Shown: positions 23,078 through 32,290, counted from the stretch's first letter. The stretch is 62,786 nucleotides of DNA from Blastocatellia bacterium UBA7656 (GCA_002483445.1 DLHY01000168.1:1-62786); one strand, 5' to 3'. Program-made: numbers and translations. Notes: generated from the letters alone by a model not told the origin.

Positions 23078-24139
23078 TCACACGTTGAACCTGAAATGAA
23101 TCACATCGCCGTCCTGCACGATGTAGTCTTTGCCTTCCGATCTGAGCTTTCCCGCCTCGCGGCAGCGCGCCTCGCTTCCAAACTGGATGAGGTCTTCGAA
23201 CCGAATGACCTCAGCGCGAATGAAACCGCGCTCGATATCAGAATGAATTCGGCCTGCCGCGCGATGCGCAGTCGTGCCGCGATGAATCGGCCACGCCCGA
23301 CATTCGTCTTCGCCCGACGTGAGAAAGCTGATCAAATCCAGAAGCGCGTAAGCCGCCCGAATGAATCGATCACGCGCAGGCTCTTTGATCCCCAAGTCCT
23401 GCAAAAACTCGCGCTGCTCGTCCGCGTCAAGTTGAGAGATATCCATCTCAGCCCGACCCGACATCGAAATCAGTTTCAGATTTTTGCTCGCAGCAAGCTC
23501 CATCACCTCGGAGGGCGCATCGGCTGCCGCTCTCTCTTCTGAAACATTGAGCAGCAACAGAAGCGGCTTGAGGCTGAGGAACCGAAAGCCTGCGAGTGTG
23601 ACAAGTTCTTCGTGGGCCAGTTCTACATCGCGAAGCGGGTGTTCGGCTTCCAGAGCCGATTTCAGCCGTTCGAGCAGTTCGCGCTCGCGAGTGGAATCCT
23701 TTTCTTTCTTCAACCGTGAGATGCGGGTTTCTATCTGCACCAGATCAGTCAGTATCAACTCATCATCGAAGGCGCGAATGTCGCGCACGGGGTCTGCCGT
23801 TTCCGTAAACATGGCGTTATCGAAAGCCCGCACGGTATGCACGAGCGCGTCGACTTCCCGCATGTGCTGAACGAGTTTCGGATCGAGTCCCGAATGCGAC
23901 TGTTCGCTTTCGTCTGCCTTAGGCCCCGCGACATCGACGAAGCTTATTTCAGCAAAGGTCTTTTTCTTAGGGTTGAACAATTGCGCAAGCCCATCTATGC
24001 GCGAGTCAGGAACTTTGATGACTCCGACGTTGGCCTTCTCGCGACCGCCGTATCCTCCGACCTCAGCCGACAGCCCTGTGAGCGTGTTGAAAATGGTCGT
24101 CTTGCCCGACCCGGCGAATCCTACAAGTCCTACTTTCAT
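23078..24139 (-). CDS. ychF: YchF/OLA1-type ribosome-binding GTPase/ATPase
   Basis: A 353-residue Obg-like P-loop protein. Features are GFAGSGKTTIFNTLTGL (Walker A), the VDVAGP switch, and NVSE in place of the N(K/M)xE-type G4 motif that makes YchF prefer ATP. A coiled-coil insertion follows near 135-180, and a C-terminal TGS domain ends in ...YIVQDGDVIHFRFNV. It binds 70S ribosomes and is a negative regulator of the oxidative stress response in E. coli. The Walker loop has an Ala where the usual is Pro (GFAGSGK against GxPNxGK). The length is typical. Confidence 0.93.
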   Translation of the reverse strand: MKVGLVGFAGSGKTTIFNTLTGLSAEVGGYGGREKANVGVIKVPDSRIDGLAQLFNPKKKTFAEISFVDVAGPKADESEQSHSGLDPKLVQHMREVDALVHTVRAFDNAMFTETADPVRDIRAFDDELILTDLVQIETRISRLKKEKDSTRERELLERLKSALEAEHPLRDVELAHEELVTLAGFRFLSLKPLLLLLNVSEERAAADAPSEVMELAASKNLKLISMSGRAEMDISQLDADEQREFLQDLGIKEPARDRFIRAAYALLDLISFLTSGEDECRAWPIHRGTTAHRAAGRIHSDIERGFIRAEVIRFEDLIQFGSEARCREAGKLRSEGKDYIVQDGDVIHFRFNV

Positions 24140-24161
24140 TATTAGTCCTCTTGGGGGGAAA

Positions 24162-24252
24162 GATGAATGGGAGAGTGGGTGAGTGGGAGAGTGGGTGATG
24201 AAGAGTCATTGCTCCCATTCTCCCATTCTCCCATTCCCCCATTCTCCCACTC
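24162..24252. repeat. Inverted octamer-repeat element, second copy
   Basis: Tandem GAGAGTGG/GTGAGTGG units on the left and CTCCCATT units on the right (period 8), homologous to 11770-11860. The right arm reaches the methyltransferase stop codon, so it forms the 3' end of that transcript and the upstream region of ychF. Confidence 0.8.
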
Positions 24253-24859
24253 ACTTCTTCACTGCTTCACCTTTCACGACTTCAAGCTCGAAATGAATCT
24301 CTTTGCCGCGCGCTATGGCGTTGAGGTAATGCTCCCATATCTTGCGAAAGAATCGCAAACGCGGGAAACGATGATCGAGGTTGATGAAAAATTCGAATCC
24401 CATCAGCTTCCACAGATTCGCCGTCGTCACCCGCGCCTGAAGTTGACGAAATCTCACGTCAGTATAAAAAGGAAAGACCGCGCGCTCGTCGGTCAGGTTG
24501 CGAAATGAATAGCTGTTGAGATGATTGCGATGCGTCAGGTCGGTCGCCCAGTCAGGGTTCGTCCAGTGCGGGGCGACGAGTTTCACTATCCCGCCCGCTC
24601 GCGTTATGCGATGAAGTTCGGCCATCACTCGCATGGGGTCGCGCACATGTTCGATGACGTGGCGGCCTATCACTTCGTCAAATTCGTCATCCGCAAACGG
24701 ATAAGGCAGATCGTCGAGGTCGTGAATAACATCGGCAGAGGTTTTCGGATTGATGTCCATTCCCGTCGCGCCCGGAGTCTTGTTGACCCCGCACCCGATA
24801 TCGAGCACTCGCTTTTTACCCGTATCATTCTCTAATCTCAAGAATGCATCTCTTACCAT
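24251..24859 (-). CDS. Class I SAM-dependent methyltransferase
   Basis: A 202-residue methyltransferase. Motif I is KKRVLDIGCGVNKTPGATG; then GMDINPKTSADVIHDLDDLP, EVIGRHVIEHVRDPMRVMAELHRITRAGG (post-I and motif III) and KLVAPHWTNPDW. The pattern resembles Methyltransf_11 proteins that act on small molecules or lipids/sugars. The C-terminal segment (FRKIWEHYLNAIARGKEIHFEL) may be membrane-associated or a substrate lid. Substrate unknown. Confidence 0.85.
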   Translation of the reverse strand: MVRDAFLRLENDTGKKRVLDIGCGVNKTPGATGMDINPKTSADVIHDLDDLPYPFADDEFDEVIGRHVIEHVRDPMRVMAELHRITRAGGIVKLVAPHWTNPDWATDLTHRNHLNSYSFRNLTDERAVFPFYTDVRFRQLQARVTTANLWKLMGFEFFINLDHRFPRLRFFRKIWEHYLNAIARGKEIHFELEVVKGEAVKK

Positions 24860-24917
24860 TCAATCTCAAATTAAGCTCTAGTAATAATCAGCTTTGCTGA
24901 TAAAAAGTGTCAGTCAA

Positions 24918-25691
24918 TTATTTTTGATCTCCCGAACCAAGTAACAAAGTACCATATTTGCTAACGAGTTCAAGGATCGGCTTCAGCTTTTCTGCCTTTG
25001 AAGCAGCTTTTACAACTAAGCTCCAGAATTTGCTCAACACACTTTTAGTTTTATCATCAACTTCCATTCCTTTACTTTCATTGATCGTTATTTGATGAGC
25101 AACAACGATAGCTGTGCCAATGCCTGACACACCTACTTCACTAAGACGAACTGCCCCTCTAATTCTGTAGTCATTCACAGCCATGCGCATTTCTTCAAGA
25201 TGATTTACCAGCATTGACTTGAGGTTAGCTTCAAGCCCAGTACCTATAATTTCTTCAGTCAATTCATCGATTTCCGAAAGAATTTTAGCCAGTTCATCTT
25301 CCTCAATTACTTCTTCTGAATCTACTTTGGGTATTAGGTCTACTGACAAAAGGAGCGTAGTTAGCTGAACCTCAGTAATGCTATGTTTATGCTCATCCCA
25401 TCTCCTATCCAAATTAGCAGTAATTGTTTGGAGCGTGGCCATTATTTGTGGATAGGGCGATAAAAATTTTTGGGCATCATATCCTTGACTCTCAACAATT
25501 TTTTTCATGATTTGTTGAGCATCATAGACAAGTTTCAGAATTTGCTGGAAACCATGAAAAAATGCAAGCAAGTCTTCTGAGGAGACGTTCAATACATGTG
25601 CTATGGTTTCACGACAGGTTTTACCAGAGAGAGACTTGGCTTGATGTAAAAGCCTGTGCAACCTTTCCACTGAATTAATTGTTTCAGCCAT
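24918..25691 (-). CDS. AT-rich orphan protein of unknown function
   Basis: I do not recognise this 257-residue protein. It is mostly helical, with a long acidic coiled-coil region (LIPKVDSEEVIEEDELAKIL, SEIDELTEEII), followed by the moderately hydrophobic GVSGIGTAIVVAHQITI and a C-terminal helix VSKYGTLLLGSG. The DNA is clearly AT-richer than the neighbours: the 60 bases at 25021-25080 contain only 20 G or C. Codon use also differs. It is flanked by a large inverted-repeat region. These features suggest recent horizontal gain. No motif for a toxin or nuclease is visible. Confidence 0.7.
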   Translation of the reverse strand: MAETINSVERLHRLLHQAKSLSGKTCRETIAHVLNVSSEDLLAFFHGFQQILKLVYDAQQIMKKIVESQGYDAQKFLSPYPQIMATLQTITANLDRRWDEHKHSITEVQLTTLLLSVDLIPKVDSEEVIEEDELAKILSEIDELTEEIIGTGLEANLKSMLVNHLEEMRMAVNDYRIRGAVRLSEVGVSGIGTAIVVAHQITINESKGMEVDDKTKSVLSKFWSLVVKAASKAEKLKPILELVSKYGTLLLGSGDQK

Positions 25692-25734
25692 TGAAACTCC
25701 TTGATGTTAAGGCTGCGTGTAGTGATGAAAAGGC

Positions 25735-25930
25735 AATGCTGTTCGCCGCGTAGCGGCGGCTTACTGTAGCCGGGTGTTTCAACGCCCGGTAGGCGAAACA
25801 ATAAACTCCTCGTCGCGTCAGCAACGAATGAATTCAACCGTCGCTGACGCGACGAATATCATTCTCGTCGCCCGTTCCCGGCGTTGAAACGCCGGGCTAA
25901 ACTCAAATGGCCGCTACGCGGCAGAGTTCA
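25735..25930. repeat. Nested inverted-repeat element (about 200 bp)
   Basis: The left half carries GCCGCGTAGCGGC, then TAGCCGGGTGTTTCAACGCC and CGTCGCGTCAGC. The right half carries GCTGACGCGACG, GGCGTTGAAACGCCGGGCTA and GGCCGCTACGCGGC in mirrored order. The whole would fold as a long branched hairpin. It lies directly upstream of the AT-rich orphan gene and downstream of enolase. Confidence 0.8.
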
Positions 25931-26031
25931 ACAGCATCACTTTTTTATCAATACTAAGTTGCATAGAATACCTCATGGTTCTATTTTCTAGCAGTCTTTG
26001 TTCGGCTGCCCGTCTTTTCGGTGCCATCATG

Positions 26032-27327
26032 CTACTTCGCTCGCCGCGAACTGTAGAAGGCGTCGAACCCGGCATATCGGGCCGCGCCGCCGAGTTGTTG
26101 TTCTATGCGGAGCAACTGATTGTATTTCGCCACGCGGTCTGTTCGGCTCAGGGAGCCGGTTTTAATCTGTCCGGCGTTGGTCGCAACCGCAAGGTCTGCG
26201 ATGAAAGTGTCTTCCGTTTCGCCCGAACGGTGCGAGATGACCGAAGTGTAGCCTCGCGTTTTTGCCATCTCGATTGTGTCGAGCGTTTCAGTGAGCGAGC
26301 CTATCTGATTGACTTTGATGAGAATCGAATTCGCCACTCGTTCGCGAATGCCGCGCGACAAAAATTTTATATTGGTGACGAACAGATCATCGCCCACCAA
26401 CTGCGCGTGGTCGCCAAGCTCTGCGGTCAGCGCGGCCCATCCTTTCCAGTCGGATTCGGCAAGGCCGTCTTCGATTGAAACTATCGGGTATTGATCGCAC
26501 CACTGTTTGAAGAGCGCGATCATTTCATCTGAAGTTTTTCGCGCGCCGTCCGATTTCTTGAAATGATAACGACCCTTTTCGTAAAACTCGCTCGCTGCGA
26601 CATCGAGCGCGAGAGCTATCTGCGAACCGGGCTTGTAGCCTGCCAGCGTGATGGCTTCGAGCATGGCTTCGATGGCTTCCTCGTTGGATTTCAGATTGGG
26701 AGCAAATCCCCCTTCATCACCGACGGTGGTCGAATAGCCGCGCTTTTTGAGGACGGATTTGAGCGCGTGAAAGACCTCGACGCCTGCGCGCAGGGCGTCT
26801 GAAAAAGTCGCGAATCCCGCGGGCGCGATCATGAATTCCTGAAAGTCCACGTTGTTATCGGCGTGCGCGCCGCCGTTGATTATGTTCATCAGCGGCACGG
26901 GAAGAGTCCGCGCGCCCACTCCGCCGAGATAACTGTAAAGCGGCAGGTCGAGCCAGCGGGCTGCCGCTCGCGCACTGGCGAGCGAGACGGCGAGAATGGC
27001 GTTGGCTCCGAGCTTCGACTTGTTCGGAGTGCCGTCTATGTCGAGCATCGCCCGGTCGATTTCAGCCTGACGGAGCGCATCGAGTCCGACAATCGTTCGC
27101 GAAATGATCGAATTGATATTGCCGACGGCTTTCAGCACGCCCTTGCCGGCGTATCGTTTGCGATTGTTGTCGCGAAGTTCGATGGCTTCGTGCGTGCCTG
27201 TAGATGCGCCGGAAGGGACGGCTGCGCGGCCCGCGGCTCCGCTAAAGAGCGTGACTTCAGCTTCGACGGTAGGGTTTCCGCGAGAGTCGAGTATTTCTCT
27301 TGCGATCACCTGTTCGATAGTCGTCAT
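26032..27327 (-). CDS. eno: Enolase (phosphopyruvate hydratase)
   Basis: Converts 2-phosphoglycerate to phosphoenolpyruvate in glycolysis. The start at ATG 27327 (MTTIEQVIAREILDSRGNPT) gives 431 residues, the usual length; a longer frame starts 24 bases upstream. Conserved features are PSGASTGTHEA, GGAHADNNVDFQEFMI, SIEDGLAESDW (metal ligands), ILIKVNQIGSLTETLD (catalytic Lys) and ISHRSGETEDTFIADLAV. It is divergent from the TPR membrane gene. Part of the RNA degradosome in some bacteria; nothing here indicates that. Confidence 0.97.
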   Translation of the reverse strand: MTTIEQVIAREILDSRGNPTVEAEVTLFSGAAGRAAVPSGASTGTHEAIELRDNNRKRYAGKGVLKAVGNINSIISRTIVGLDALRQAEIDRAMLDIDGTPNKSKLGANAILAVSLASARAAARWLDLPLYSYLGGVGARTLPVPLMNIINGGAHADNNVDFQEFMIAPAGFATFSDALRAGVEVFHALKSVLKKRGYSTTVGDEGGFAPNLKSNEEAIEAMLEAITLAGYKPGSQIALALDVAASEFYEKGRYHFKKSDGARKTSDEMIALFKQWCDQYPIVSIEDGLAESDWKGWAALTAELGDHAQLVGDDLFVTNIKFLSRGIRERVANSILIKVNQIGSLTETLDTIEMAKTRGYTSVISHRSGETEDTFIADLAVATNAGQIKTGSLSRTDRVAKYNQLLRIEQQLGGAARYAGFDAFYSSRRAK

Positions 27328-27462
27328 CCGTTTGCCTTTCGAAAGAATCAAGGGCTTATCCTAGCCACTTCAGCACGACAGAGCAAGTTTCGTTGACGAT
27401 CTTTCAGCGATCAAATAAATTTGGTTGCTCCTGTTCGATCATTCCCGGAAAAAAGAACTGAT

Positions 27463-29598
27463 ATGGCAAGAGGAAAAGGCTCGAAGAAAAAACCCACCCC
27501 GCAGGTCGCCGAAGACCGCGCGACTCCATCGGTCAAACAACAGCGGCGCGAGCAGGCCCGTGAGGCTTCGCGTCTGTACAAACAACAACGGTGGATGCTC
27601 ATTGGAGTCCTGACAATCACATTCGCCGTCTATTTCAATTCGCTCGACGGGCAGTTCGTCTACGATGATCAGTTGCAGATTCTAAAGAACCCGACAATCA
27701 AGGACACCGCGAACATCCCCCGGATGTTCACTCAGAGCGTGTGGCAATTTCTCAACCCTGCGGATAAGGAAGCCGCAGGGCCTTACTATCGTCCTTTTTT
27801 CAACATCGCTTTGATAATCAACTATGCTCTGTTCGAACTCAATGTCACAGGCTGGCACGTCTTTTCCGTTCTGATTCATCTTCTCGTCACCTTGCTCGTT
27901 TACCTTCTTGCGAGAGAGTGGGGGCTTTCGCGCGAGCTATCGTCGATAGCGGCGTTGATCTTCGGAGTTCATCCCGTTCACAGCGAATCGGTCGCGTGGA
28001 TAGCCGCCCTGCCTGATCCGATGGCCGGAGTCTTCATACTCGGTTCGCTGATTCTCTACGAAAGATATTTCAGAAAACCTGAAAGCAGTCTTTTTATTCT
28101 GGGCCTGAGCATGGCTGCGATGTTCTTCGCGCTGATGTGCAAAGAAGTCGCCATCGTCTTTCCAGTCTTTTTAGTCGCCAGAGAATTGCTCGACAGTGAA
28201 GAAGGCGGATTGAAGCCTCTCGCTTTGAGGATCATCAAAAGAACCGGCCCTTACTTCGCGCTGACTGCGCTTTATCTCGCGATGCGTTACGCGGTGCTTG
28301 GTTTCATCTCTCAGGACGAGGCGTCAACAGCGAGCATCCCCACGACGCATGTATTAATGACTGTGCCTTCGATTGCATTCGCCTATCTTCGATTGCTCGT
28401 CATCCCTTACCCGCTGGCGGTGATGTACGGCGACACATACATCCATTCGGCGGGCGACATTCGATTCTGGGGCGCGACGCTGGCGCTGGTCGCAATCGGG
28501 GCCGCGTTGCTTTGGGCCATCAGATCTTCGAAGACGGCTCAACGCGCAACCGTGTTTGCGATCATCTTCATACTTCCGGTTTTGAACCTCAAGGCGTTCC
28601 GACCGCACGAATCGCTTTTGCATGACAGATATCTCTATCTGCCCTCGATAGGCTTTTGCCTGATAGTCGCGCTGGCGGTGGGATGGGCGGCGGACAAATT
28701 CGCGCAACGCCGAAAAGAAATTCTCGCTGGGGCTACGGCGATCATCACTGTTCCTTTTTTCATTCTGACAGTGGCGCAGAACCAGACATGGCAGAATGAA
28801 ATTGCGATGACCGATCAGGCTATGAAGGTTACTCCCAACTGGCCATTTCTGTATAACTATCTGGGCGCGTATTATTTTCAGCAGAAGAACATGGCGGAAG
28901 CCGAGCGATATTACGGCGAAGCCATTCGCGTAAATCCCAACTACTTCGATTCGCTCTCGAACATCGGCGACATCTATCGCGAGAAGGGAAAGCTCAACGA
29001 GGCCGAGCAGTCTTATTTGAAAGCCATCGAAAATGGCGCTCCGTATTCGACGACTTATTACAATCTCGGAGTCGTCTACACTCAGCAGCGGCGATTGAAG
29101 GAGGCCGAGTGGCCTTTGCAAAAAGCCATAGAACTTCAGCCCAATTACAAAGATGCTCTCTACAACCTCGGATGGGTTCACGACAATCAGGGGAAGTTGA
29201 TTGAAGCCGAGCAGATGTATATGAGAACCTTGCAGGCATATCCCAACTACCCTGAGCCGCGAATCAATCTCGGAGTCGTCTTGACCCGTCAGCAGCGATA
29301 CAAGGAAGCTTTGGATCATCTGATTTACGCGCAACGACTCGTTCCCGAACATACGATAATGCTTTACGCATTGGGCGATGTTTATATGAAGACTAATCGC
29401 GACAAGGAAGCTATAGAGCAGTTCAAAAAAGTCGCCGCCCGCGAGCCTAATCATCGTCTGATCTACACGAGCCTCGGACTGTGTTATGAAAAGCTGGGCG
29501 ACAAGGATCAGGCGCGACAGAATTTTCAAAAAGCCATAGAGGTTGCGCCGCAGGACGCTTACACCAACACTGCGCGCGAACATCTGGCGAAGATGTGA
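27463..29598 (+). CDS. TMTC-like membrane glycosyltransferase with TPR repeats
   Basis: A 711-residue protein starting MARGKGSKKKPTPQ. A basic cytoplasmic head is followed by a GT-C-type multi-span membrane domain (about residues 45-425). It includes FVYDDQLQILKNP (the acidic DD motif of the first lumenal loop), FGVHPVHSESVAWIAALPD and FRPHESLLHDRYLYLPSIG, as in the DUF1736/TMTC O-mannosyltransferases. The last 270 residues hold seven or so TPR units (for example WPFLYNYLGAYYFQQKNMAE and YYNLGVVYTQQRRLKEAEWP). Bacterial members are thought to glycosylate exported proteins, which is family inference. Confidence 0.88.
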   Translation: MARGKGSKKKPTPQVAEDRATPSVKQQRREQAREASRLYKQQRWMLIGVLTITFAVYFNSLDGQFVYDDQLQILKNPTIKDTANIPRMFTQSVWQFLNPADKEAAGPYYRPFFNIALIINYALFELNVTGWHVFSVLIHLLVTLLVYLLAREWGLSRELSSIAALIFGVHPVHSESVAWIAALPDPMAGVFILGSLILYERYFRKPESSLFILGLSMAAMFFALMCKEVAIVFPVFLVARELLDSEEGGLKPLALRIIKRTGPYFALTALYLAMRYAVLGFISQDEASTASIPTTHVLMTVPSIAFAYLRLLVIPYPLAVMYGDTYIHSAGDIRFWGATLALVAIGAALLWAIRSSKTAQRATVFAIIFILPVLNLKAFRPHESLLHDRYLYLPSIGFCLIVALAVGWAADKFAQRRKEILAGATAIITVPFFILTVAQNQTWQNEIAMTDQAMKVTPNWPFLYNYLGAYYFQQKNMAEAERYYGEAIRVNPNYFDSLSNIGDIYREKGKLNEAEQSYLKAIENGAPYSTTYYNLGVVYTQQRRLKEAEWPLQKAIELQPNYKDALYNLGWVHDNQGKLIEAEQMYMRTLQAYPNYPEPRINLGVVLTRQQRYKEALDHLIYAQRLVPEHTIMLYALGDVYMKTNRDKEAIEQFKKVAAREPNHRLIYTSLGLCYEKLGDKDQARQNFQKAIEVAPQDAYTNTAREHLAKM

Positions 29599-29671
29599 TT
29601 CGCTCTGCCTGATCTTGGGATTTCGGCGGGGTTGTGACAAGATAGCGGGGAAGTCCATTGGAGGAAGCGCG

Positions 29672-29899
29672 ATGTTGAAAGCAACAGAGATAAGAGTCAA
29701 TCTACCAATGAACCTGTCTGAAGACGAGGCAAAACTGCTCCTCGCGATAAAGCTCTATGAGGTCGGCAAGATATCGATTGGGCAGGCCGCACGACTCGCA
29801 GGATTTTCAAAGAGAGCCTTCATCGAGATTCTCGGTCGCAACAGGGTTCCCGTCTTTGCTTACTCGCCCGATGAACTTCGCGAAGAAACCGGGATGTGA
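29672..29899 (+). CDS. UPF0175 family antitoxin-like protein (orphan)
   Basis: A 75-residue protein with a strong GGAGGAAGCGCG site before ATG 29672; the open frame begins earlier but without support. The C-terminal half, LAIKLYEVGKISIGQAARLA and GFSKRAFIEILGRNRVPVF, followed by YSPDELREE, is the signature of UPF0175, a family usually paired with PIN-domain toxins. It lies 73 bases after the TPR gene. No toxin gene follows: the next gene is on the opposite strand. It may regulate another locus. Confidence 0.85.
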   Translation: MLKATEIRVNLPMNLSEDEAKLLLAIKLYEVGKISIGQAARLAGFSKRAFIEILGRNRVPVFAYSPDELREETGM

Positions 29900-29924
29900 T
29901 TCACGTCGGAGAATAAAAAGTCGC

Positions 29925-31265
29925 TCACATTTCGTTGATGACGAACATAGGCGTGGCCGAGCCTCCGCCCGCCGAAACATTCAACAACGCAAGCGACGAG
30001 AGCCTTACGCCGCAGCCTTCTATATCCAAGCCGTCCCATACGTAAGGATCGAGGTCGAGATATCGCTCGTCCATTCTCAACTCGCCGTCGATGGCGGAAG
30101 GAAATACTTCGCGGCCAACGGGGACACGCTCCTGAACGATGAACGACTGATTGAGCGATTCACTGATCGCCTTTTGCCATTCATCGTCGCTCGCTTCCCA
30201 TCCGAGCATCACGCCTTTGCCGCCATACTCGCCGTTGGGTTTGAGAACCAGATGCTCACGGTTATCACTGATGAAATCAATCAGATCGACGGTCTGATCG
30301 CGATAAACTGTTTTGCACTCGCGCACTTTGCGTGTCCAGGGTATGTGAACGCGGAGAGCCTCTCTCACTTGAGGCTCGAATAAATTATCAAACACCGGGT
30401 CGCTCGCAATCGCGAAGATCGCTTTTTTGTAAAGCATCTGCACGCCGAAGCCGTTCGACATGCACACGGCACGGTCACGCACAGCGTCAATAATCGGATG
30501 CGTGAGTCCGTACTTTGCCAGCAACTCGCCTGTCACGACTCGCTTGTAAACCAGATCGATTTTGAAATCTTCGATGAAAAGTTTTCCGTTCCTGTATTCG
30601 ATCTCGTCGGGGTCGGCAATCCTGACCCGGCAGCCGCGAGATTCGAAGTAACGCTGCATCAATAGAAATTCGTTGTAAGTGCTTACTCCGCGCCAATCGA
30701 TGATCGCTATTTGGGGCAATCCCGCGCCGCCCCATCTGTGATACGCAGCAACGAGGCGGTCGAATACAGTCGCGCGAATGGCTATCGTTCGAAATGAAAA
30801 TCGCTTGCCGAATTCCCGCATGATCGGCATCGCTCGGAACGCTTCGGCGAGCGCGTCTCCGTAGGCCAAACCGCCGGGGCTTTCGGCGTTGTACTCGACG
30901 AAGTTGAATTCATTCCCCGATAAAAATCCGTCCAGGCGCGCGCTTACGTCCGCTGCTCCGAAACCTGTGTCGATCAGCGCGATCTGTTCTTCTTCCTCTG
31001 TGAGGTCGAGATGACGGCGCAGATTTTCAGCAATCAACAGCCGTTGACCGATTGCTGAAAGGCCGCGCATCACGAGGCGCGAAACGTGAGTGACAAAGTT
31101 ATAGGTTTCTTCATCGATGAGATAGGGCCGCAGGACTGTGCAGACGGCTCGCTCGCCGAATGAAAGTCCGTCAGAGCGCGTGGCCTCCGAGAGCAACTCC
31201 TTCGTGCTGTCGAGATGTTTATCGACAAGCAACTGGTGATAATGATCAATTGCGTCTTTGCTCAT
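29925..31265 (-). CDS. ATP-grasp ligase, glutathionylspermidine-synthase-like (circularly permuted type)
   Basis: A 446-residue protein from ATG 31265 (MSKDAIDHYHQLLVDKHLDS). The middle segment NFVEYNAESPGGLAYGDAL resembles the pre-ATP-grasp region of glutathionylspermidine-synthase-type enzymes. The ATP-binding part is late: LVLKPNGEYGGKGVMLGWEA with the Lys and Gly-rich loop, and SFIVQERVPVG. It ends ...NVSAGGGSATPMFVINEM, a family-like metal/nucleotide tail. Such enzymes form amide bonds through an acyl-phosphate. The start overlaps the stop of the preceding ATP-grasp gene by four bases, so the two work as a pair. Substrates unknown. Confidence 0.8.
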   Translation of the reverse strand: MSKDAIDHYHQLLVDKHLDSTKELLSEATRSDGLSFGERAVCTVLRPYLIDEETYNFVTHVSRLVMRGLSAIGQRLLIAENLRRHLDLTEEEEQIALIDTGFGAADVSARLDGFLSGNEFNFVEYNAESPGGLAYGDALAEAFRAMPIMREFGKRFSFRTIAIRATVFDRLVAAYHRWGGAGLPQIAIIDWRGVSTYNEFLLMQRYFESRGCRVRIADPDEIEYRNGKLFIEDFKIDLVYKRVVTGELLAKYGLTHPIIDAVRDRAVCMSNGFGVQMLYKKAIFAIASDPVFDNLFEPQVREALRVHIPWTRKVRECKTVYRDQTVDLIDFISDNREHLVLKPNGEYGGKGVMLGWEASDDEWQKAISESLNQSFIVQERVPVGREVFPSAIDGELRMDERYLDLDPYVWDGLDIEGCGVRLSSLALLNVSAGGGSATPMFVINEM

Positions 31266-32191
31266 AGATTCAACAAAGCGTCCCAGCGATACTGAGGTCG
31301 GCGCAAGTCTGCTTCCTTCGCGCGCTCTATGACGAGATCGGCCATAGCATTTACAACCCACGGGAAATAAACTTCGGTGAGAGAAGCTATGTCGAAATCG
31401 GGCGCTGAGTTCATGAAATCAATCGCGTAAGGCACGCCGTCGCGCACGGCGAATTCGACAGTGTTCATGTCGTAGCCCAGGGCCTCATTGATTTTTATCG
31501 CATCCGCGCGGATGCGCTCCGTGAGATCACCATCAATTTTTTGATCCACATTGCGGTAACGCTCGAAGTGCGGGCGTCGCGGGTCCCAGTTCGTGATCAG
31601 AATATTTTTTCTGCCTATACAAATACAGCGGACATACTGCTGCCAGTCGATGTACTCCTGTAACATCATGCAAAGCTGATTGGTTTCGTTGTAAACGGCG
31701 AGCAGTTCGTCAACAGAATCGACCCGATGCACATCCTTCCATCCTCCGCCCCAGTGCGGCTTGAGAATGGCCGGAAGTCCGGTGTATTGGGCAATCGCCT
31801 GCCAGTCGAGCGGCGCTTTCAAGTTGCTGAGACTATCCGACACTATGCTCTCAGGATAAGAGCGCGAAGGAAGAATGAGCGTTCGCGGCGCGGCGAGGCC
31901 AAGCCTCTCTGCCAACACAGTGCCGAAGAATTTATCGTCCGCCAGCCGCCAGAATGGATTGTTGATGACCACTGTGCCTGAAAGCGCGGCTGCTTTGAGG
32001 AACGGCTGATAAAAAATCACTTCGTGCGAGATGCGATCAACGATGACTTTGTATTCCGGCAACTGCCGGGTGGTGACTTCGCCGATTTTGACATACTCGG
32101 CCATAACGCCTTCCCCTCGGCAGTTGATTTCACGGATGAGCGCGTCAGGAAAGGAACGCTCGCGCCCAACGAGCAAACCGACTTTCAACAT
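31262..32191 (-). CDS. RimK/D-Ala-D-Ala-ligase-like ATP-grasp protein
   Basis: A 309-residue ATP-grasp enzyme. The N-terminal domain (MLKVGLLVGRERSFPDALIR) is followed by INNPFWRLADDKFFGTVLAE, then GLPAILKPHWGGGWKDVHRV (ATP-binding Lys and Gly loop), LMMQ-like CMMLQEYIDWQQYVRCICIG, and NTVEFAVRDGVPYAIDFMNSAPDFD, which holds the Mg-binding acid and Asn. The pattern is that of carboxylate-amine ligases such as RimK. It is the first gene of the two-gene ATP-grasp operon and diverges from mqnD. It may make a peptide-like compound or modify a protein. Confidence 0.85.
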   Translation of the reverse strand: MLKVGLLVGRERSFPDALIREINCRGEGVMAEYVKIGEVTTRQLPEYKVIVDRISHEVIFYQPFLKAAALSGTVVINNPFWRLADDKFFGTVLAERLGLAAPRTLILPSRSYPESIVSDSLSNLKAPLDWQAIAQYTGLPAILKPHWGGGWKDVHRVDSVDELLAVYNETNQLCMMLQEYIDWQQYVRCICIGRKNILITNWDPRRPHFERYRNVDQKIDGDLTERIRADAIKINEALGYDMNTVEFAVRDGVPYAIDFMNSAPDFDIASLTEVYFPWVVNAMADLVIERAKEADLRRPQYRWDALLNL

Positions 32192-32260
32192 AGCTCCTTC
32201 TCCCTATCCAAAAAGAGGAAGCTATGCTGCCACGAGCGCCGCGTTTAGTAAAGCAGTTGC

Positions 32261-32290
32261 TTGCGAAGCCCATCCCCCGCTCGCTATAGT
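32261..32290 (+). promoter_or_regulatory. Candidate promoter of mqnD
   Basis: TTGCGA (32261-32266) and TATAGT (32285-32290) are separated by 18 bases and lie about 25 bases before the mqnD start, with GAGG as ribosome site. Spacing and hexamers fit a sigma-70 promoter, though only moderately close to consensus. Confidence 0.4.

Noticed and set aside
28354..29700. 448-residue open frame on the minus strand
   Set aside because: It lies wholly opposite the TPR glycosyltransferase, has no ribosome site or recognisable domain, and the plus-strand frame has clear membrane and TPR features. It is an antisense shadow.
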